NCBI GenBank assembly: GCA_907164885.2
Contig: OU015496.1
Coordinates: 186,151,781-186,215,780 of the forward strand
From: Dolomedes plantarius
Lineage: Eukaryota > Arthropoda > Arachnida > Araneae > Dolomedidae
Reading direction: 5' to 3'
DNA: 64,000 nucleotides
In this document: positions 34,001 to 44,463 of the stretch, one piece after another
How positions within the stretch are numbered: position 1 is the stretch's first letter
How the letters are laid out: each line of letters begins with the position of its first letter
Notes under the pieces: model-generated
What the model saw: the letters and a program-made list of their open reading frames with translations, nothing else
The model's database searches: none
What the model was told of the DNA's origin: nothing
Made by a program: the position numbers and the translations under genes

Positions 34001-36290
34001 TATAGGACCGGTTATTACAAAAGCCAAAACGTTCATGCAAGAACTTTGGAAATCAAAATTAGATTGGAATGATCCTATTCCTGAGTTTATAGCCCAGTCC
34101 TGGATTCAATTTACAAGTTCTTTAAAATCTTTAGAAAGTCTTAACATTAGTCGTTACATTTTAAAGCCTTGTGCTCAACAGATAGCTTTGCATGGATTTG
34201 CTGATGCCTCATCCAAGGCATTTGGAGCTGTTGTCTACATTCAATCTTCATATCAGGCTCAAACGTCATGTCATTTGATTAGTAGCAAATCTCAAGTAGC
34301 CCCATTAAAAACAGTCACTATGCCGAGACTCGAGCTGTCAGCGTGTCTCCTATTAGCCAAGTTAGTCGTCAAAGTTTTGAACTCCTTAAAACTGAACATT
34401 AACGACATCTACTTATATACCGATTCACAAATAGCCTTAGCCTGGATACGAACCCCAGTATGGAAGCTAAAAACATTCGTCAGCAATCGGGTTGCGAAGA
34501 TCCAAGGCTATACACAGAACTTTCAATGGAAACACATTGCGTCTAGCAGCAATCCTGCGGATTTAATTTCGAGAGGTTTAGATGCTACAGACTTACTGGA
34601 GAATCAACTTTGGTGGCATGGGCCAGACTTTCTCACTCATCCGATTAGTGTGCCTGGTACTGGAAATCCTCATCTATCGTCAGAGGACCAGGACGTTATT
34701 AAGAAAGAGATGAAAGATGTTTCTAATGACTCTCCATGTCAAGAGACTCTAAACTTGTGTGGACTAGCAGCCTTAGCTGTTTCACTTACACCTAACAATT
34801 TTGATTTTGTTTTTTGTATAACTAATAATTTCATGAAACTAATTAGAATTTGTAGTTTCATTTTTAGATTCATTAACAATTGTAGAACTGTAAATAGCAA
34901 AAATTTAGGACCCTTGACCTTACCAGAATTAAAGAGTGCTGAAGCCTGCTTGATCAAACAGGTACAGTATGTCTTCTTTGCTGAAGATATCCAGCATCTG
35001 CAGAATCAAAGGACCCTGTCAGGTAATAGTAAACTGAAATTTTTAAACCCATTTATAGATCCTGAGGGCATTGTTAGAGTAGGCGGTCGCTTAGACAATT
35101 CCAGTCTGACCTATAGAAAAAAACATCCTGTCGTGTTGCCCCGCAACCACAAATTGAGTGAAATGATCTTGGAATATTTTCAGAAGAAGTTTTTCCATCT
35201 CGGGCCACAAGCCTTATTACATCACGTCAGGCAAAGTTACTGGATAATCAATGGAAGATCTCTGGCTCGTAAAGTAGTCCACAAATGTGTAGTTTGTTTT
35301 AGAAACAATCCCATAGGAGTCAATCAAATAATGGGAAATTTACCCCCAGAAAGAGTAAACCCTAGCCCGCCTTTTCACCATTGTGGCATTGACTTTTGCG
35401 GTCCATTCTTTATAAAGTACAAAAATCAAAGAAAAGGAAATTATAGTAAAAATTATGTCGCGTTGTTTGTCTGCCTAGTCTCTAAGGCAATTCACCTAGA
35501 TATAGTAACGGATTTAACAACAGATTCATTCATTGCTACCCTTAAACGATTCTTTGCCCGCAGAGGTAAAAGTTCCACTATCATGACCGACAATGGCACT
35601 ACTTTCGTAGGAGCAAATACTGAGCTGAAAAAATTGCATGCCATAGTAAATAAACCTGACAACGATTTGACTAATTATTTGTCGTCTGAGGCTATTAATT
35701 GGAAATTCATTCCCCCGCGCTCACCGAACTTTGGTGGATTATGGGAAGCAGGGGTGAAAGCTTTTAAGTACCATTTGAAACGTACCTTAGGCAATTCCCG
35801 AGTAACTTTGGAAGAATTTTGGACTCTAATTGCCCAGATAGAAGGAATTCTAAATTCTCGCCCTTTGCTACCTTTATCGTCGGACCCTAATGAAATTGAC
35901 GTCCTGACACCTGCCCATTTCTTGATTGGACGGCCTATTATTTCAATAACCGAACCGGATATAACACCAATCAGCGAAAATAGACTATCTAATTGGCAAA
36001 AAATAACCAAAATGACCCAAACTATTTGGAAGAAATGGCAGCATGATTATCTAAATCATCTCCAACAACGCAATAAATGGTTTATCGAAAAGAGAAATCT
36101 TAAGGAAGGATGCATGGTTATCCTAAAGGATGAAAATTTACCACCAGGTAAATGGTCTTTAGGCCGAGTCATTAAAGTAATTTCGGGTTCAGATAGAAAA
36201 GTAAGAGTATTAGAAATTAAAACCTTATCAGGTGTTGTAACCCGATCAATTTCGAAAATTTGTCCTCTTCCCATTGAAGAAAATTTATAA
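31050..36290 (+). CDS. BEL/Pao gag-pol polyprotein, 1746 aa
   Basis: One frame encodes all proteins for particle formation, reverse transcription and integration. In order: gag with a DUF1759-type region from about residue 124 (L-P-K-F-S-G-N); three Cys-rich knuckles at about 332-398 (C-x2-C-x4-H-x4-C types); a retropepsin-like aspartic protease with D-S-G at 477-479; reverse transcriptase with Asp803 in the F-L-A-D-I block and Y-M-D-D at 879-882; RNase H with Asp1052, Glu1095 and Asp1125; an integrase zinc-binding region near 1380-1430 (H-x-C-x2-C end); the integrase core triad Asp1448, Asp1514, Glu1566 (G-G-L-W-E-A-G); and a C-terminal DUF5641-type domain up to 1746. Length and domain order are normal for BEL/Pao. 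ATG 31050 is the first in-frame start, 87 bases after the LTR. No stop or frameshift is present. Activity is inferred, not shown. Confidence 0.97.
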   Translation: MTDKNKLVALNRQRGAYKGQLTRIANFLDDEKSKETLEYQVKLDSVQKVMSHLHDLKIEYFGIVVDEKELENHLAAFSEIEEEAENLEVRLRKFLLSNANNMYSETESDSNSSKLCNSNANFKLPDIPLPKFSGNYQDWYMFKDQFKTLIDSNESLSDTQKLYYLKSTLSDTALDVVTADDSYKSLFKALENRFQNERFIVNSHLNEILSMEMSTQDAAKGLRAVVDGCQKHIRALKTIGLELNQFSEIMLINIVLKKLDKETKKQFELSLTTTELPHWQDFIDFLQKRCLVLENLQSSVTVKPKQLACERNQKLKNLFVKKNFYTGNNTKCVFCQSTSHSIFKCDNFLILKEYDRYLIVKKLNLCLNCLSSKHKIAECPSASRCGFCSKKHNTLLHRGESLAPMVENDSSQQIDKKEITASQSNKLKGEVSGVISQSLCSEICLSGKNENRVLLTTCIIYVEDSHGVRIPVRGLLDSGSQINIMSNRLAQSLAVKKNKTKVSVLGINGNISNIKSKVQTTISNKDGSFSRSIQFLIMPKITTWVPSSNIDDSNLEVPKNIDLADPNFGKSSKIDILIGAELFYEILKTEKHKIKQLIFQNTVFGFIVSGTVENKCHQTFCGLVKQADMLDENLQKFWKIESVEDESIPISTEDQLCENHFLEIYSRDNTGRFIVTMPLKEDPVALGDSKIVAEKRLQQLWNRLDKTPLMRELYCAFMKEYETLGHMTKVRDNIENTGCYYLPHHGVYRPENTTTKLRVVFNASSPTTNGKSLNDILYKGLVKEELYEIMIRFRKHRFVFLADIEKMYRQIVINAEQRKLLRILWKPDATTPVEVYELNTVTYGTSCAPFLAIRTLKQLAIEEIERFSKASEVLLNDCYMDDVISGEDSLEAVTELQSQLIQLLRSAGMHLHKWNANHPALLERVNNGTLEGYSFLENETKALGVTWKPSLDVFTFKVKIDQQEKLTKRAILSDIARLFDPLGLIGPVITKAKTFMQELWKSKLDWNDPIPEFIAQSWIQFTSSLKSLESLNISRYILKPCAQQIALHGFADASSKAFGAVVYIQSSYQAQTSCHLISSKSQVAPLKTVTMPRLELSACLLLAKLVVKVLNSLKLNINDIYLYTDSQIALAWIRTPVWKLKTFVSNRVAKIQGYTQNFQWKHIASSSNPADLISRGLDATDLLENQLWWHGPDFLTHPISVPGTGNPHLSSEDQDVIKKEMKDVSNDSPCQETLNLCGLAALAVSLTPNNFDFVFCITNNFMKLIRICSFIFRFINNCRTVNSKNLGPLTLPELKSAEACLIKQVQYVFFAEDIQHLQNQRTLSGNSKLKFLNPFIDPEGIVRVGGRLDNSSLTYRKKHPVVLPRNHKLSEMILEYFQKKFFHLGPQALLHHVRQSYWIINGRSLARKVVHKCVVCFRNNPIGVNQIMGNLPPERVNPSPPFHHCGIDFCGPFFIKYKNQRKGNYSKNYVALFVCLVSKAIHLDIVTDLTTDSFIATLKRFFARRGKSSTIMTDNGTTFVGANTELKKLHAIVNKPDNDLTNYLSSEAINWKFIPPRSPNFGGLWEAGVKAFKYHLKRTLGNSRVTLEEFWTLIAQIEGILNSRPLLPLSSDPNEIDVLTPAHFLIGRPIISITEPDITPISENRLSNWQKITKMTQTIWKKWQHDYLNHLQQRNKWFIEKRNLKEGCMVILKDENLPPGKWSLGRVIKVISGSDRKVRVLEIKTLSGVVTRSISKICPLPIEENL

Positions 36291-36431
36291 TTTGTAATTT
36301 TGAAACTGTCATTTGCATTATTAGTATTTACCTATTGTTATATGTATAGTGTATCTTGGAAGTAATTTTAGTGTATACCATTTGTTTATTTAGTATTGTG
36401 TGTCATTATATTATTGAATGTTGGGACATGT

Positions 36432-36446
36432 CAATGGGGGCCGGTA
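36432..36446 (+). promoter_or_regulatory. Candidate polypurine tract
   Basis: CAATGGGGGCCGGTA lies immediately before the 3' LTR, where plus-strand DNA synthesis would be primed. Only AATGGGGG is purine-rich, and it is six bases from the LTR. Confidence 0.5.
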
Positions 36447-36725
36447 TGTTACGGCTTACCTTGGCATTAGTAAAAGCCCGCCAACCTTGGCGCGCCACTA
36501 GAAAAACTTTATGGTTGCTAATGGCAACAGTTCAGTTTCAGAAACTGTTCTGAGTAGTCGCATTTTAGTATTAGTTGTATGTTTCGCAGTATGGTCTGCA
36601 TTGTTCTTGCCATAGGGCAAACTAGTTAGTTGTTATGTTTGTTTGTGTGTGTAATAAAACCATTTAAAAGACATTGCAGTTTTTAATTAGAAAAATATAG
36701 TATACAGTCCATCGAAGAAAGAACA
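36447..36725 (+). repeat. 3' LTR
   Basis: Same length and sequence as the 5' LTR by direct reading; AATAAA at 36653-36658. Followed by the TTATA target copy. Confidence 0.97.
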
Positions 36726-36893
36726 TTATATGTGAAATTATTATTTTAGGTAAACCCTAATTTAAATCTTTTTTAGAAGTTCATTTAAAAACCGTAGGGT
36801 AGTTAATTTTTACGGAAAAGTTAAATTTATGAGAATCATATCGAGATCATCCATGTTTCTCGCTTACCCGTCCACATCCGTGCCCTATATAGC

Positions 36894-38140
36894 AGTAGTG
36901 CGTAAACAAGAGGTGGGGTACCTTTTTACCATTAGAAGTCACATGTAAATTAGGTAGTAATAAAGGAGGCCGCATAAGTTGATGAACCTATAAATGCGAC
37001 TTTTATGAATTTATTATAGTTAGATATAGTTTTAACAATATGGTGCATTATATAGAAAAATAACAAAAAAAAATCAAGTCCTTATTTATTTATTATTTGA
37101 CATAAAAAGTTACAATATAAAATATTTTTGTATTCACATAAGGATAAAAACTTGTTATAACATTAATCATTAAATATTATTATTTTTTTTTTTGCAGAAA
37201 AAATAATACGTTTTAACTTACATGGAGTCGGTCACAGCAATAATAGTAAGAAAATAGTTTTTGTGTAGAGATCATATAACATGTCTGGTAGTATTGCTAA
37301 GAAACTCTGAGCATTAAATTACATATAAAGTGTAGTTAAAGTATCATACAATCAAGGTAAACGAAGCTCATCTGGATAAATATACAATTGTAGCGACTTT
37401 AGACAACAATTTCAAAATGTCAACTTTATTTTGGCCGACACTGTACATACATTCATGCTGTTCTTTATTTAATTCTATTGATTTGGAAATTGTTGTAATC
37501 TATATAATTAAATATTAATTAATACAAGTGCTAGCTTTTATGAAGGCCGCAAGAGAAGATCACGGAGGTAATGTAAGTAATGTAATGAAAGTAATGTAAA
37601 TATAACCGTTTGCTGATGGAGTTCTTTATTACTAGACTGCTTGACATCTTATTAAACAATATCATATAACGCATAAAAAGTATAAATAAAAATATTGCAA
37701 ATATTCCATTATAGAAAATTTAAAACATGTTTTGTTTAAGTCTTTATTTACTATTTGACATAAAAAGTTACAATATAAAATATTTTTGTATTCACATAAG
37801 GATAAAAACTTGTTATAACATTAGTCATTAAATATTATTATTTTTTTTTTTGCTTGAGGCCGCGCGTTCCCCACCTCTGGCGTAAACTGTTCGCGACCCA
37901 CAGAGGGATCGTTAAAAAATTTTTAGGGGTCACGGATAATCTGAAGTAAATTTATATCATATTGAATTATTAAATAAAAAACATGTTTTAAATTTTCTAC
38001 AATGGCATATTTGTAATATTTTTATTTATACTTTTTATGCGTTATATGATATTGTTTAATAAGATGTCAAGCAGTCTAGTAATAAAAAAATCCATCAGCA
38101 AACGGTTATATTTACATTACTTTCAATAGATTTATCTACC
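36894..38140 (+). mobile_element. hAT-like fragment (outer) split by a nested hAT
   Basis: AGTAGTGCGTAAAC at the left and TGTTCGCGACCCACAG from 37888 are contiguous in the related element at 45099-45529 (TAGTGGTGCGTAAACTGTGG, then CGCGACCCACAG). The match continues through GAAGTAAATTTATATCATAT. Its right terminus was not found. The nested element sits between the two parts. Confidence 0.7.
36908..37879 (+). mobile_element. Nested hAT-like element with perfect 8-bp TSD
   Basis: The ends are AAGAGGTGGGG and CCCCACCTCTG. GCGTAAAC flanks it at 36900-36907 and 37880-37887, and this 8-mer belongs to the terminus of the outer element. Inside, 37070-37198 and 37736-37856 are direct repeats (around ACATAAAAAGTTACAATATA). 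The segment 37595-37735 is the inverse of 37985-38125. No transposase. Confidence 0.8.
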
Positions 38141-39764
38141 TGTGTGAGACTAGATTTTCAAAATAAGTGACTATAGAAGCCAAACAACGAATTATTAAAA
38201 CTAACTTAACCGGAACAGGATACGAGAGTAGCACTTTCAAATACGGTAAAACCTCGTTTATCCGGATTTGTAGATATTATTTTCATTTAATGTTTACATT
38301 TGACAATAATTTTTAACTATGGTAGCAAGAACGCAACTACAAGTACGCCAAATATTCGCTTTTCAGTTTGATTCATATGTACAGTTCCTGCGTAGATTGT
38401 ACAATAAATTATGGTAATAAAATGCTTTTTGTTGAGTTTAAGAAAGCTTTATTAGACTTACCAATTCTTTTTTAAGAAATGATGTGAAAAGTTGTTTTTA
38501 TATTTTTTAATGTCTTGTAAATAATACTATGCAATTTTGTTACAAAACATAGTTTTTTATCGTAATACACGGTAATAACCCGACATGATGATGCTGAATA
38601 TGACATGATATGGGCCCCTGTCAACGAAGATTTTCATCGCTCTTATTCTTCAACAGTAGTAAGTGCCTCCCGATCGATTCTAAAAATAATTACTTTGACC
38701 AAATAGTTTGCATCTGCTTCTGATTCCTGACGTGTTAAATGTTAACTAGTTGGTACCCGTCAAAACATGACGGCTAGATAGTAAATAAATGTACTAATAC
38801 ACAAATTATACTCAACACATCATTGACAAATGTTGAAAATCATAATACTGCGCAGAAACAAATTAATGTTTAAGCAGCCTCGTGCTTAGTGAGTATCTAA
38901 AGTCAGATTTTAAAATGTCACTGAGCATGCGCAGAAAGCAAATTTTTTAAATGTAAATTATCGCTAACTAAACAGCGCGAAATCAACAATTTCCATCAGG
39001 TTTAATCTTACATTTCACAAACATAATTATCATAAAAATAAAAATGGCAGAGAGAGATCTAGAGAGACTCCTCGGCATTGAAACGTGTCACTGAGCATGC
39101 GCAGAAACAGTGAGTTTCTAAAGCCAGATTGAAACATGCCACTGAGCATGCGCAGAAATCAAATTTTAATTGTAAATCATAGCTCAGTAATAAAAATTGC
39201 AGTTTCAAAAGCCAAATATGACAAATCTACAAATTAAAATCTTTCGTTTAAGACCAAAATAAAGTAAATTGATGCAGTAGTTTTCTCTCACGTACTGCCC
39301 AAAAAGTCGGCTTAGCAACTTAAATATATAGATATGAAGGGGGATATTATTCTGTTAGTAATTACACTTTAAATGAATTTTGTGCTTTGTCAAATAAATG
39401 TATGATAAAGGCCAATTCTCTGTCTTCCTTGCTTGCCCCAACACATGCACGCATCCATTGTTTTAAGGTTGTTTAATAACCTATAGCGGGTTCATCTCCA
39501 ATTCCATTTCTGGCAACTGTCGGCCAGAATCTTGACTCGAAATGAAGAATCTTGTTTAGGGAAAACTAATTTATTTAAAAAAGTGGCACCAATTCGCTGA
39601 TGCGGTTCTGCTTTATCCTAAGACCCAGGCAATCCGGAATTCGAAATACTAGTGTTTGTACATAACATTTTTCTTCATGTTGAGAATTAGGATGCGAAAC
39701 ATTAACGTCCTCTACAACACCTGCTCTAGAGAAGCTAAAACATGAATACCTGAATGTGCTAATA
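38141..39764. other. No gene; threefold short repeat near 38915-39150
   Basis: CACTGAGCATGCGCAGAAA occurs at about 38921, 39091 and 39140, each time followed or preceded by AAATTTT or AGTGAGTTTCTAAAGCC-like blocks, so a short diverged repeat is present. Nothing codes. Confidence 0.45.
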
Positions 39765-39911
39765 CAGTCCAACCCCGTTATAACGAACTTCAAGGGACCA
39801 AAGGTTTTGTTCGCTTTATCCGGTGGTTTGCTTTATCCGAACCGTTAAGAAAAATGCTAGAGTTCACAAAATGTATAGCTCATTAATTGCAATGTGTATT
39901 CAATAATCCTT
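39765..39911 (+). mobile_element. Left half of a Tigger-like MITE
   Basis: It begins CAGTCCAACCCCGTTATAAC after TA and follows the complete copy at 54786-55114 through CGAACCGTTAAGAAAAATGC, then loses similarity. The right end is missing. Confidence 0.7.
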
Positions 39912-40247
39912 TCTTTTATATATAGGTTGGTTGATGTGAAGCGCTGCGGTCATCTTTAGCTTCACGAAGACTATACAGAATCATTCGTCTTTTGAAGGAA
40001 TATCTCGAAACGGGCTGCCGTGACCTGAATATTTAGCAAATGTAGATTTATTTGCTTTTAGGTGAGGCTTCAAGCCTCCTTAGCCTCTTCCACAGGTTCC
40101 CAAATGAACGCAAAAATGTTCCCGTTGGATTAAGACAGGTTGAAAAATCAGAGAATTTAATATGCAAATTTGTATTTTAGATAATCTAATACTCTGCCTG
40201 TTTTGGACGCAATTTCTTGGGTAAACAAATTCTGGCACAGAAATATA

Positions 40248-40882
40248 CAGGTAGCCCTCTTACAGCACGGCATCTTACAACACGGTTTCGCTCTAACACG
40301 ATAGGATAAATTGCGGGAACTCTTGTATAACACTGCAATCTGTAACACGGTTTCCCTCTAACACGATTTAAAAAATTTCGAAAACCTCTGTACAACACTA
40401 CTTCTACAGTACTATATAACATGATTTTTGTTTAACACATTTAAAAACTAAATTACCTTGAAATAATGACGGGAAGGAATAGTGAACTATAGTGCTTTAT
40501 ATGGAAATGTATAAACAGATTAAAAATTGCAAAAAATCTAAATGAAGAAAAAGGTTCTGAAAGTGAAGGTGATATCGTTCAATCGAAAAAACGTTCTCGT
40601 TTGATTGTACTGAGCAGTGATGAGGAAGAAATTTATTAAATTAAGGTTACATTAAACGAAAATAATATTTTTTGTTTCTTTTGTGTTATATATACGAGTA
40701 CATTTATATGTCTAATAAAAATTAAGTTGCTTATATGGAATTTTAAAAAAAGTTTGTTTTTAATAAATTTTAGGAACGTAAACCCCCCTTTCTGTACTGG
40801 CTCTGGGTCTCATACAACACGGTTTCACACAACACGGCATTTTCTAGGAACCTATCTACCGTGTTATAGGAGGGGTTACCTG
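40248..40882 (+). mobile_element. Tigger/pogo-like element, family P copy 2
   Basis: The left end is CAGGTAGCCCTCTTACAGCA and the right end GGAGGGGTTACCTG, with TA on both outer sides. It is internally deleted compared with copy 1 but keeps the transposase tail peptide at 40531-40639. Confidence 0.8.
40531..40639 (+). pseudogene. Transposase C-terminal tail, family P
   Basis: An open stretch reads N-L-N-E-E-K-G-S-E-S-E-G-D-I-V-Q, then K-K-R-S-R-L-I-V-L-S-S-D-E-E-E-I-Y and a TAA stop. It is the best preserved version of the acidic-basic-acidic tail found in the other two P copies. Upstream the coding sequence has been deleted. Its assignment to a Tigger-like transposase rests on the element's ends and on the fuller tail at 62435-62662. 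Confidence 0.55.
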
Positions 40883-41449
40883 TACGTATTTTCGACTCAG
40901 CCAAGACTGGAGTGACGGCAGATGCCTCCTTCGATTTACGGTGTCACTTTTTTAGATCAAGGAATAAAATAAAAGACAGATGAGAAGAAAACAATTGATT
41001 TCGTAAAATGTGGGTCAATCAGACACGTTAACCCATTTTGGGAGGGCCTCGGAGCATCATAGCACACACTTTCTCTCCAGAAGCAAAAATTCCCCTGCCG
41101 CACTGACAACATAAATTTTTTTTATGTTTCCTCAACCCTCACATCGAGGTGTCTAAAAATAAACGCGAAGTGAGGATTTTCCCTTCCGAATGGAAAGAAA
41201 ACACGGATTTGTCACCATTTTATTACATTTTATTTCGTTCTTTTTCATCTTTTTTTTCTTCTCACGCTATCGACCTGTTTTGTTAACGAGTGGGTCGTAA
41301 GTCTTGAGCCTCGTCGTTTCGGTCAAAGAATAAAGCACGTCGGGCGTTATTTTTGGATGAACCCTCCTCGGAGAACCATTAAGCGATAATATAAAAATTA
41401 AATAGCCAAGAAAAAAAATAGTAGCCTGTGATAAGCTACTCAGTACGGA
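40883..41449. other. No gene seen
   Basis: Mixed sequence, no repeat or coding frame recognised. Confidence 0.4.
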
Positions 41450-43197
41450 TCTGGCTCTCGAATTCTGAATATTGGATTCTTAAATCGTGTCTCAGTTTAA
41501 GAGCGCTCTAGTCTGAATTTAAATTAATCCTTAGCTCCGTCTTCAGTTAGGAACCTTTTCATTCATTTGGCTCCTGTAGCTCAGTAACTCTTTGTTTTAA
41601 TTAAGCCTGTTTGGAAAGCTCTAAATACTGCCAGAAAAAAATTACTAATTCTGTTTCATATTCGGACTTTTAAATTCGGTAGCACAGGCTCCTGAAAACT
41701 TAAAATTTCAACGCAACTATTATCTTGGGTCCCGGTCGACTCTTTATATTGGATCGCCATTTCCAGGTGTAAAACTATCGGATCTGGCTTCAGTCAGTAC
41801 TTATCTGATAAACTCCAGCATTATTTGGTGTAACATTATTAACTCCGGTTGCGATTGGGAATTTTCTGGTAGTTTTATCTCCGGTATATATTAGTCCCAG
41901 TTCAAGTCAGGTCTGCTTAGGAGTTAGCATGACTTCTGCTTGAATATAACCGTAAGCTCTTTTCAGGCAGCTACGGTTCCTTTTAAAGTATAATTAATCG
42001 CTCAGGGTTCCTGTTAGGATTTTATAGGTAGGATCGATCTCTGTTTTAACATAATTATTAGTTCTCGTTCGTCAGGCCTGTTTAGATAATTAGATTTTTT
42101 CAGGAGGACGCGGTGGCCCAGTTGGCAAAGGCAGCTAGCCAGTGATCTGAAAGTCTGGTTCGATACCCGTCGCTAACGAATCCACCGCCGTGTACGCTAA
42201 TGGCGGCTGGTGCATGAAAAATCTGTCGTGGCTGCAATGTCCTCCAAGTTAGCAAAATTTACCTCTGGAGGTGCGGAGTCAATTGTGCCGGTCTCGTTAC
42301 TTGAATCGGTTCAAAATTACGGGACATGTCCTTTAGCCAAGTCGGACTGGACCCTTGTGGTGCTAATTCTAAACCGGAGCCGCACCTTCTGCCCATTCTA
42401 TGGACTTGATCTGATGTTGCTGTCGATCAAGTGGGATAAACAACAACAACAGGTTTTCTGCTTGAATATTGTTACCAGCTGAGGCTCCGTTCAGCATTTT
42501 TCCGGTCCTTTCAAAAGATTTGGTTCGAGCTTAGGTTAGGATTATGCAAGTAGACATGACCTGTATCTTAATATAGTTAATAGTTCCTTCTACAGTGTAA
42601 TCTGTGAAGAAAGATTCAGGTTTCTGTATTAATATCACTACACGGTCTGTCTCCGGACAGCGCTGTTCAGGTAATTCTAGTTTCTCTTAAAATGTAATTA
42701 TCGACTCCAGCTCCGGTTAGGATTTCACAAGTAGCCTTGACATTTATCTTCATGTAATTATCAGTTCCTATTCAAATCAAGTGTATTTAGACAGCTCGAT
42801 TTGTGTTCGAATTTAACTAAAACTTCTGGATCCGTTCGGAACATTTCAAGTAGCTTTGGAGCCTTTAAAAATATATATTAGTTACGGCTTTACTATTCAG
42901 ATTTTTCAGATGGTTTTCACTTTTGATTTCATTTGTTCTGGTTCAAGTCAGGTCTTTCTACATACCTCAGATTTCTATTTTAATAGGACTGTTGGAAAAG
43001 ATATGTTCAAAATAGTCAGTTTGAATATAACTATTGCTAAAGTACCAACAGGAGACAGAGCTTGAGTTCTAACTCTGGTCCAGTACATTTCCGGTTGCTC
43101 TGTTGGCATTGCTCCAGTACTTGGATATAATTACCGATTAGGATTTTTCGAGTTGGTCTGGCACCTGTATGTATATCATTATAATCATCCCCGCAAC
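41450..43197. repeat. Highly diverged ~90-bp tandem repeats
   Basis: Blocks such as TAATTATTAGTTC, TCCGGTTAGGATTT, CAGGTCTG and GTAGCTTTGG return at intervals of about 85-95 bp across the region. They resemble the two halves of the 183-bp unit that follows. The array is too diverged to count units reliably and is interrupted by a SINE at 42104-42453. Confidence 0.5.
42104..42453 (+). repeat. tRNA-derived SINE, family B copy 1
   Basis: The head GACGCGGTGGCCCAGTTGGC (box A) and GGTTCGATACCC (box B, near 42158) is tRNA-like. The body carries TACCTCTGGAGGTGCGGAGT and CTAAACCGGAGCCGCACCTT, and the end is (AAC)n. An inverted copy lies at 52178-52548. The overlapping 90-codon open frame is a SINE artefact. 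Confidence 0.8.
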
Positions 43198-44140
43198 GAG
43201 TAGGCAATTTACTGGTAGCTCTGGTTCTTATATGAGTAACAGAAGCCAGAGCTATTCCTATGCTTCTGGTCAGTCCATTTTAACTTTCTCTAGCACTTTT
43301 ATGAATAAAATTATTAGCACTGATTAGGCTCTGTCTAGCAGGTCTGGTTCCTGCCTCAGGATAATCATTATTCCCGCCACGAGTAAGCAATTTACTGGTA
43401 GCTCTGGTTCTTATATGAGTAACAGAAGCCAGAGCTATTCCTATGCTTCTGGTCAGTCCATTTTAACTTTCTCTAGCACTTTTATGAATAAAATTATTAG
43501 CACTGATTAGGCTCTGTCTAGCAGGTCTGGTTCCTGCCTCAGGATAATCATTATTCCCGCCACGAGTAAGCAATTTACTGGTAGCTCTGGTTCTTATATG
43601 AGTAACAGAAGCCAGAGCTATTCCTATGCTTCTGGTCAGTCCATTTTAACTTTCTCTAGCACTTTTATGAATAAAATTATTAGCACTGATTAGGCTCTGT
43701 CTAGCAGGTCTGGTTCCTGCCTCAGGATAATCATTATTCCCGCCACGAGTAAGCAATTTACTGGTAGCTCTGGTTCTTATATGAGTAACAGAAGCCAGAG
43801 CTATTCCTATGCTTCTGGTCAGTCCATTTTAACTTTCTCTAGCACTTTTATGAATAAAATTATTAGCACTGATTAGGCTCTCTCTAGCAGGTCTGGTTCC
43901 TGCCTCAGTATAATCATTATTCCCGCCACGAGTAAGCAATTTACTGGTAGCTCTGGTTCTTATATGAGTAACAGAAGCCAGAGCTATCCCTATGCTTCTG
44001 GTCAGTCCATTTTAACTTTCTCTAGCACTTTTATGAATAAAATTATTAGCACTGATTAGGCTCTCTCTAGCAGGTCTGGTTCCTGCCTCAGTATAATCAT
44101 TATTCCCGCCGCGAGTAAAAACTTTACTGGTAGCTTTAAC
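43198..44140. repeat. 183-bp satellite, five near-identical units
   Basis: GAGTAAGCAATTTACTGGTA (or GAGTAGG in the first unit) recurs at 43198, 43381, 43564, 43747 and 43930, and a diverged start at 44113: an exact 183-bp step. Units 2 to 5 differ by only a few bases. Each is a dimer of related halves (GGTAGCTCTGGTTCTTATAT and AGCAGGTCTGGTTCCTGCCT). It ends at a Helitron copy. Confidence 0.95.
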
Positions 44141-44194
44141 TTTAGTTTGAGGACAACTGTTAGCTCCTCATCAATAAGGACTTCAGGGAATTCA

Positions 44195-44278
44195 TTCTTT
44201 AGTATGTCCTATTACATTTAATTTGAATATTTTCTTCTACATTATTTTGTCTATAAAAATATCCCTTATGATTTTTTT

Positions 44279-44330
<52 letters not shown>

Positions 44331-44463
44331 CATCAATTTTATACATTGATCGTCGTATTTATTATATATATATATATATATATATATTGGCATTAATTGC
44401 ATACATTGACCGTTTTACTTAATTTGAATGTACTCCGTAGCGAAGTGCGGGTTTTCAGCTAGT
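44195..44463 (+). mobile_element. Helitron-like element, copy H8, truncated
   Basis: It starts inside the body (TTTAGTATGTCCTATTACAT), contains two (AT)n tracts and ends GAAGTGCGGGTTTTCAGCTAG. Same orientation as H6 and H7. Confidence 0.65.

Larger units (their letters stand above)
30684..36725 (+). mobile_element. Intact BEL/Pao LTR retrotransposon, 6042 bp
   Basis: Two 279-bp LTRs that read as identical frame one long gag-pol gene. The target TTATA is duplicated at 30679-30683 and 36726-36730; five bases is the usual size for BEL/Pao. The ends are TG...CA. A primer-binding candidate and a polypurine tract are in the expected places. There is no second open frame, so no envelope-like gene. 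Identical LTRs, an open frame and a perfect target duplication indicate a very recent insertion. Confidence 0.97.

Noticed and set aside
34739..36274. Minus-strand frames inside the BEL gene
   Set aside because: Shadows of the gag-pol coding sequence.
36356..36553. 65-codon plus frame at the BEL 3' end, possible envelope-like gene
   Set aside because: It overlaps the polypurine tract and the 3' LTR and has no signal or membrane pattern of an envelope protein; BEL/Pao elements commonly lack one.
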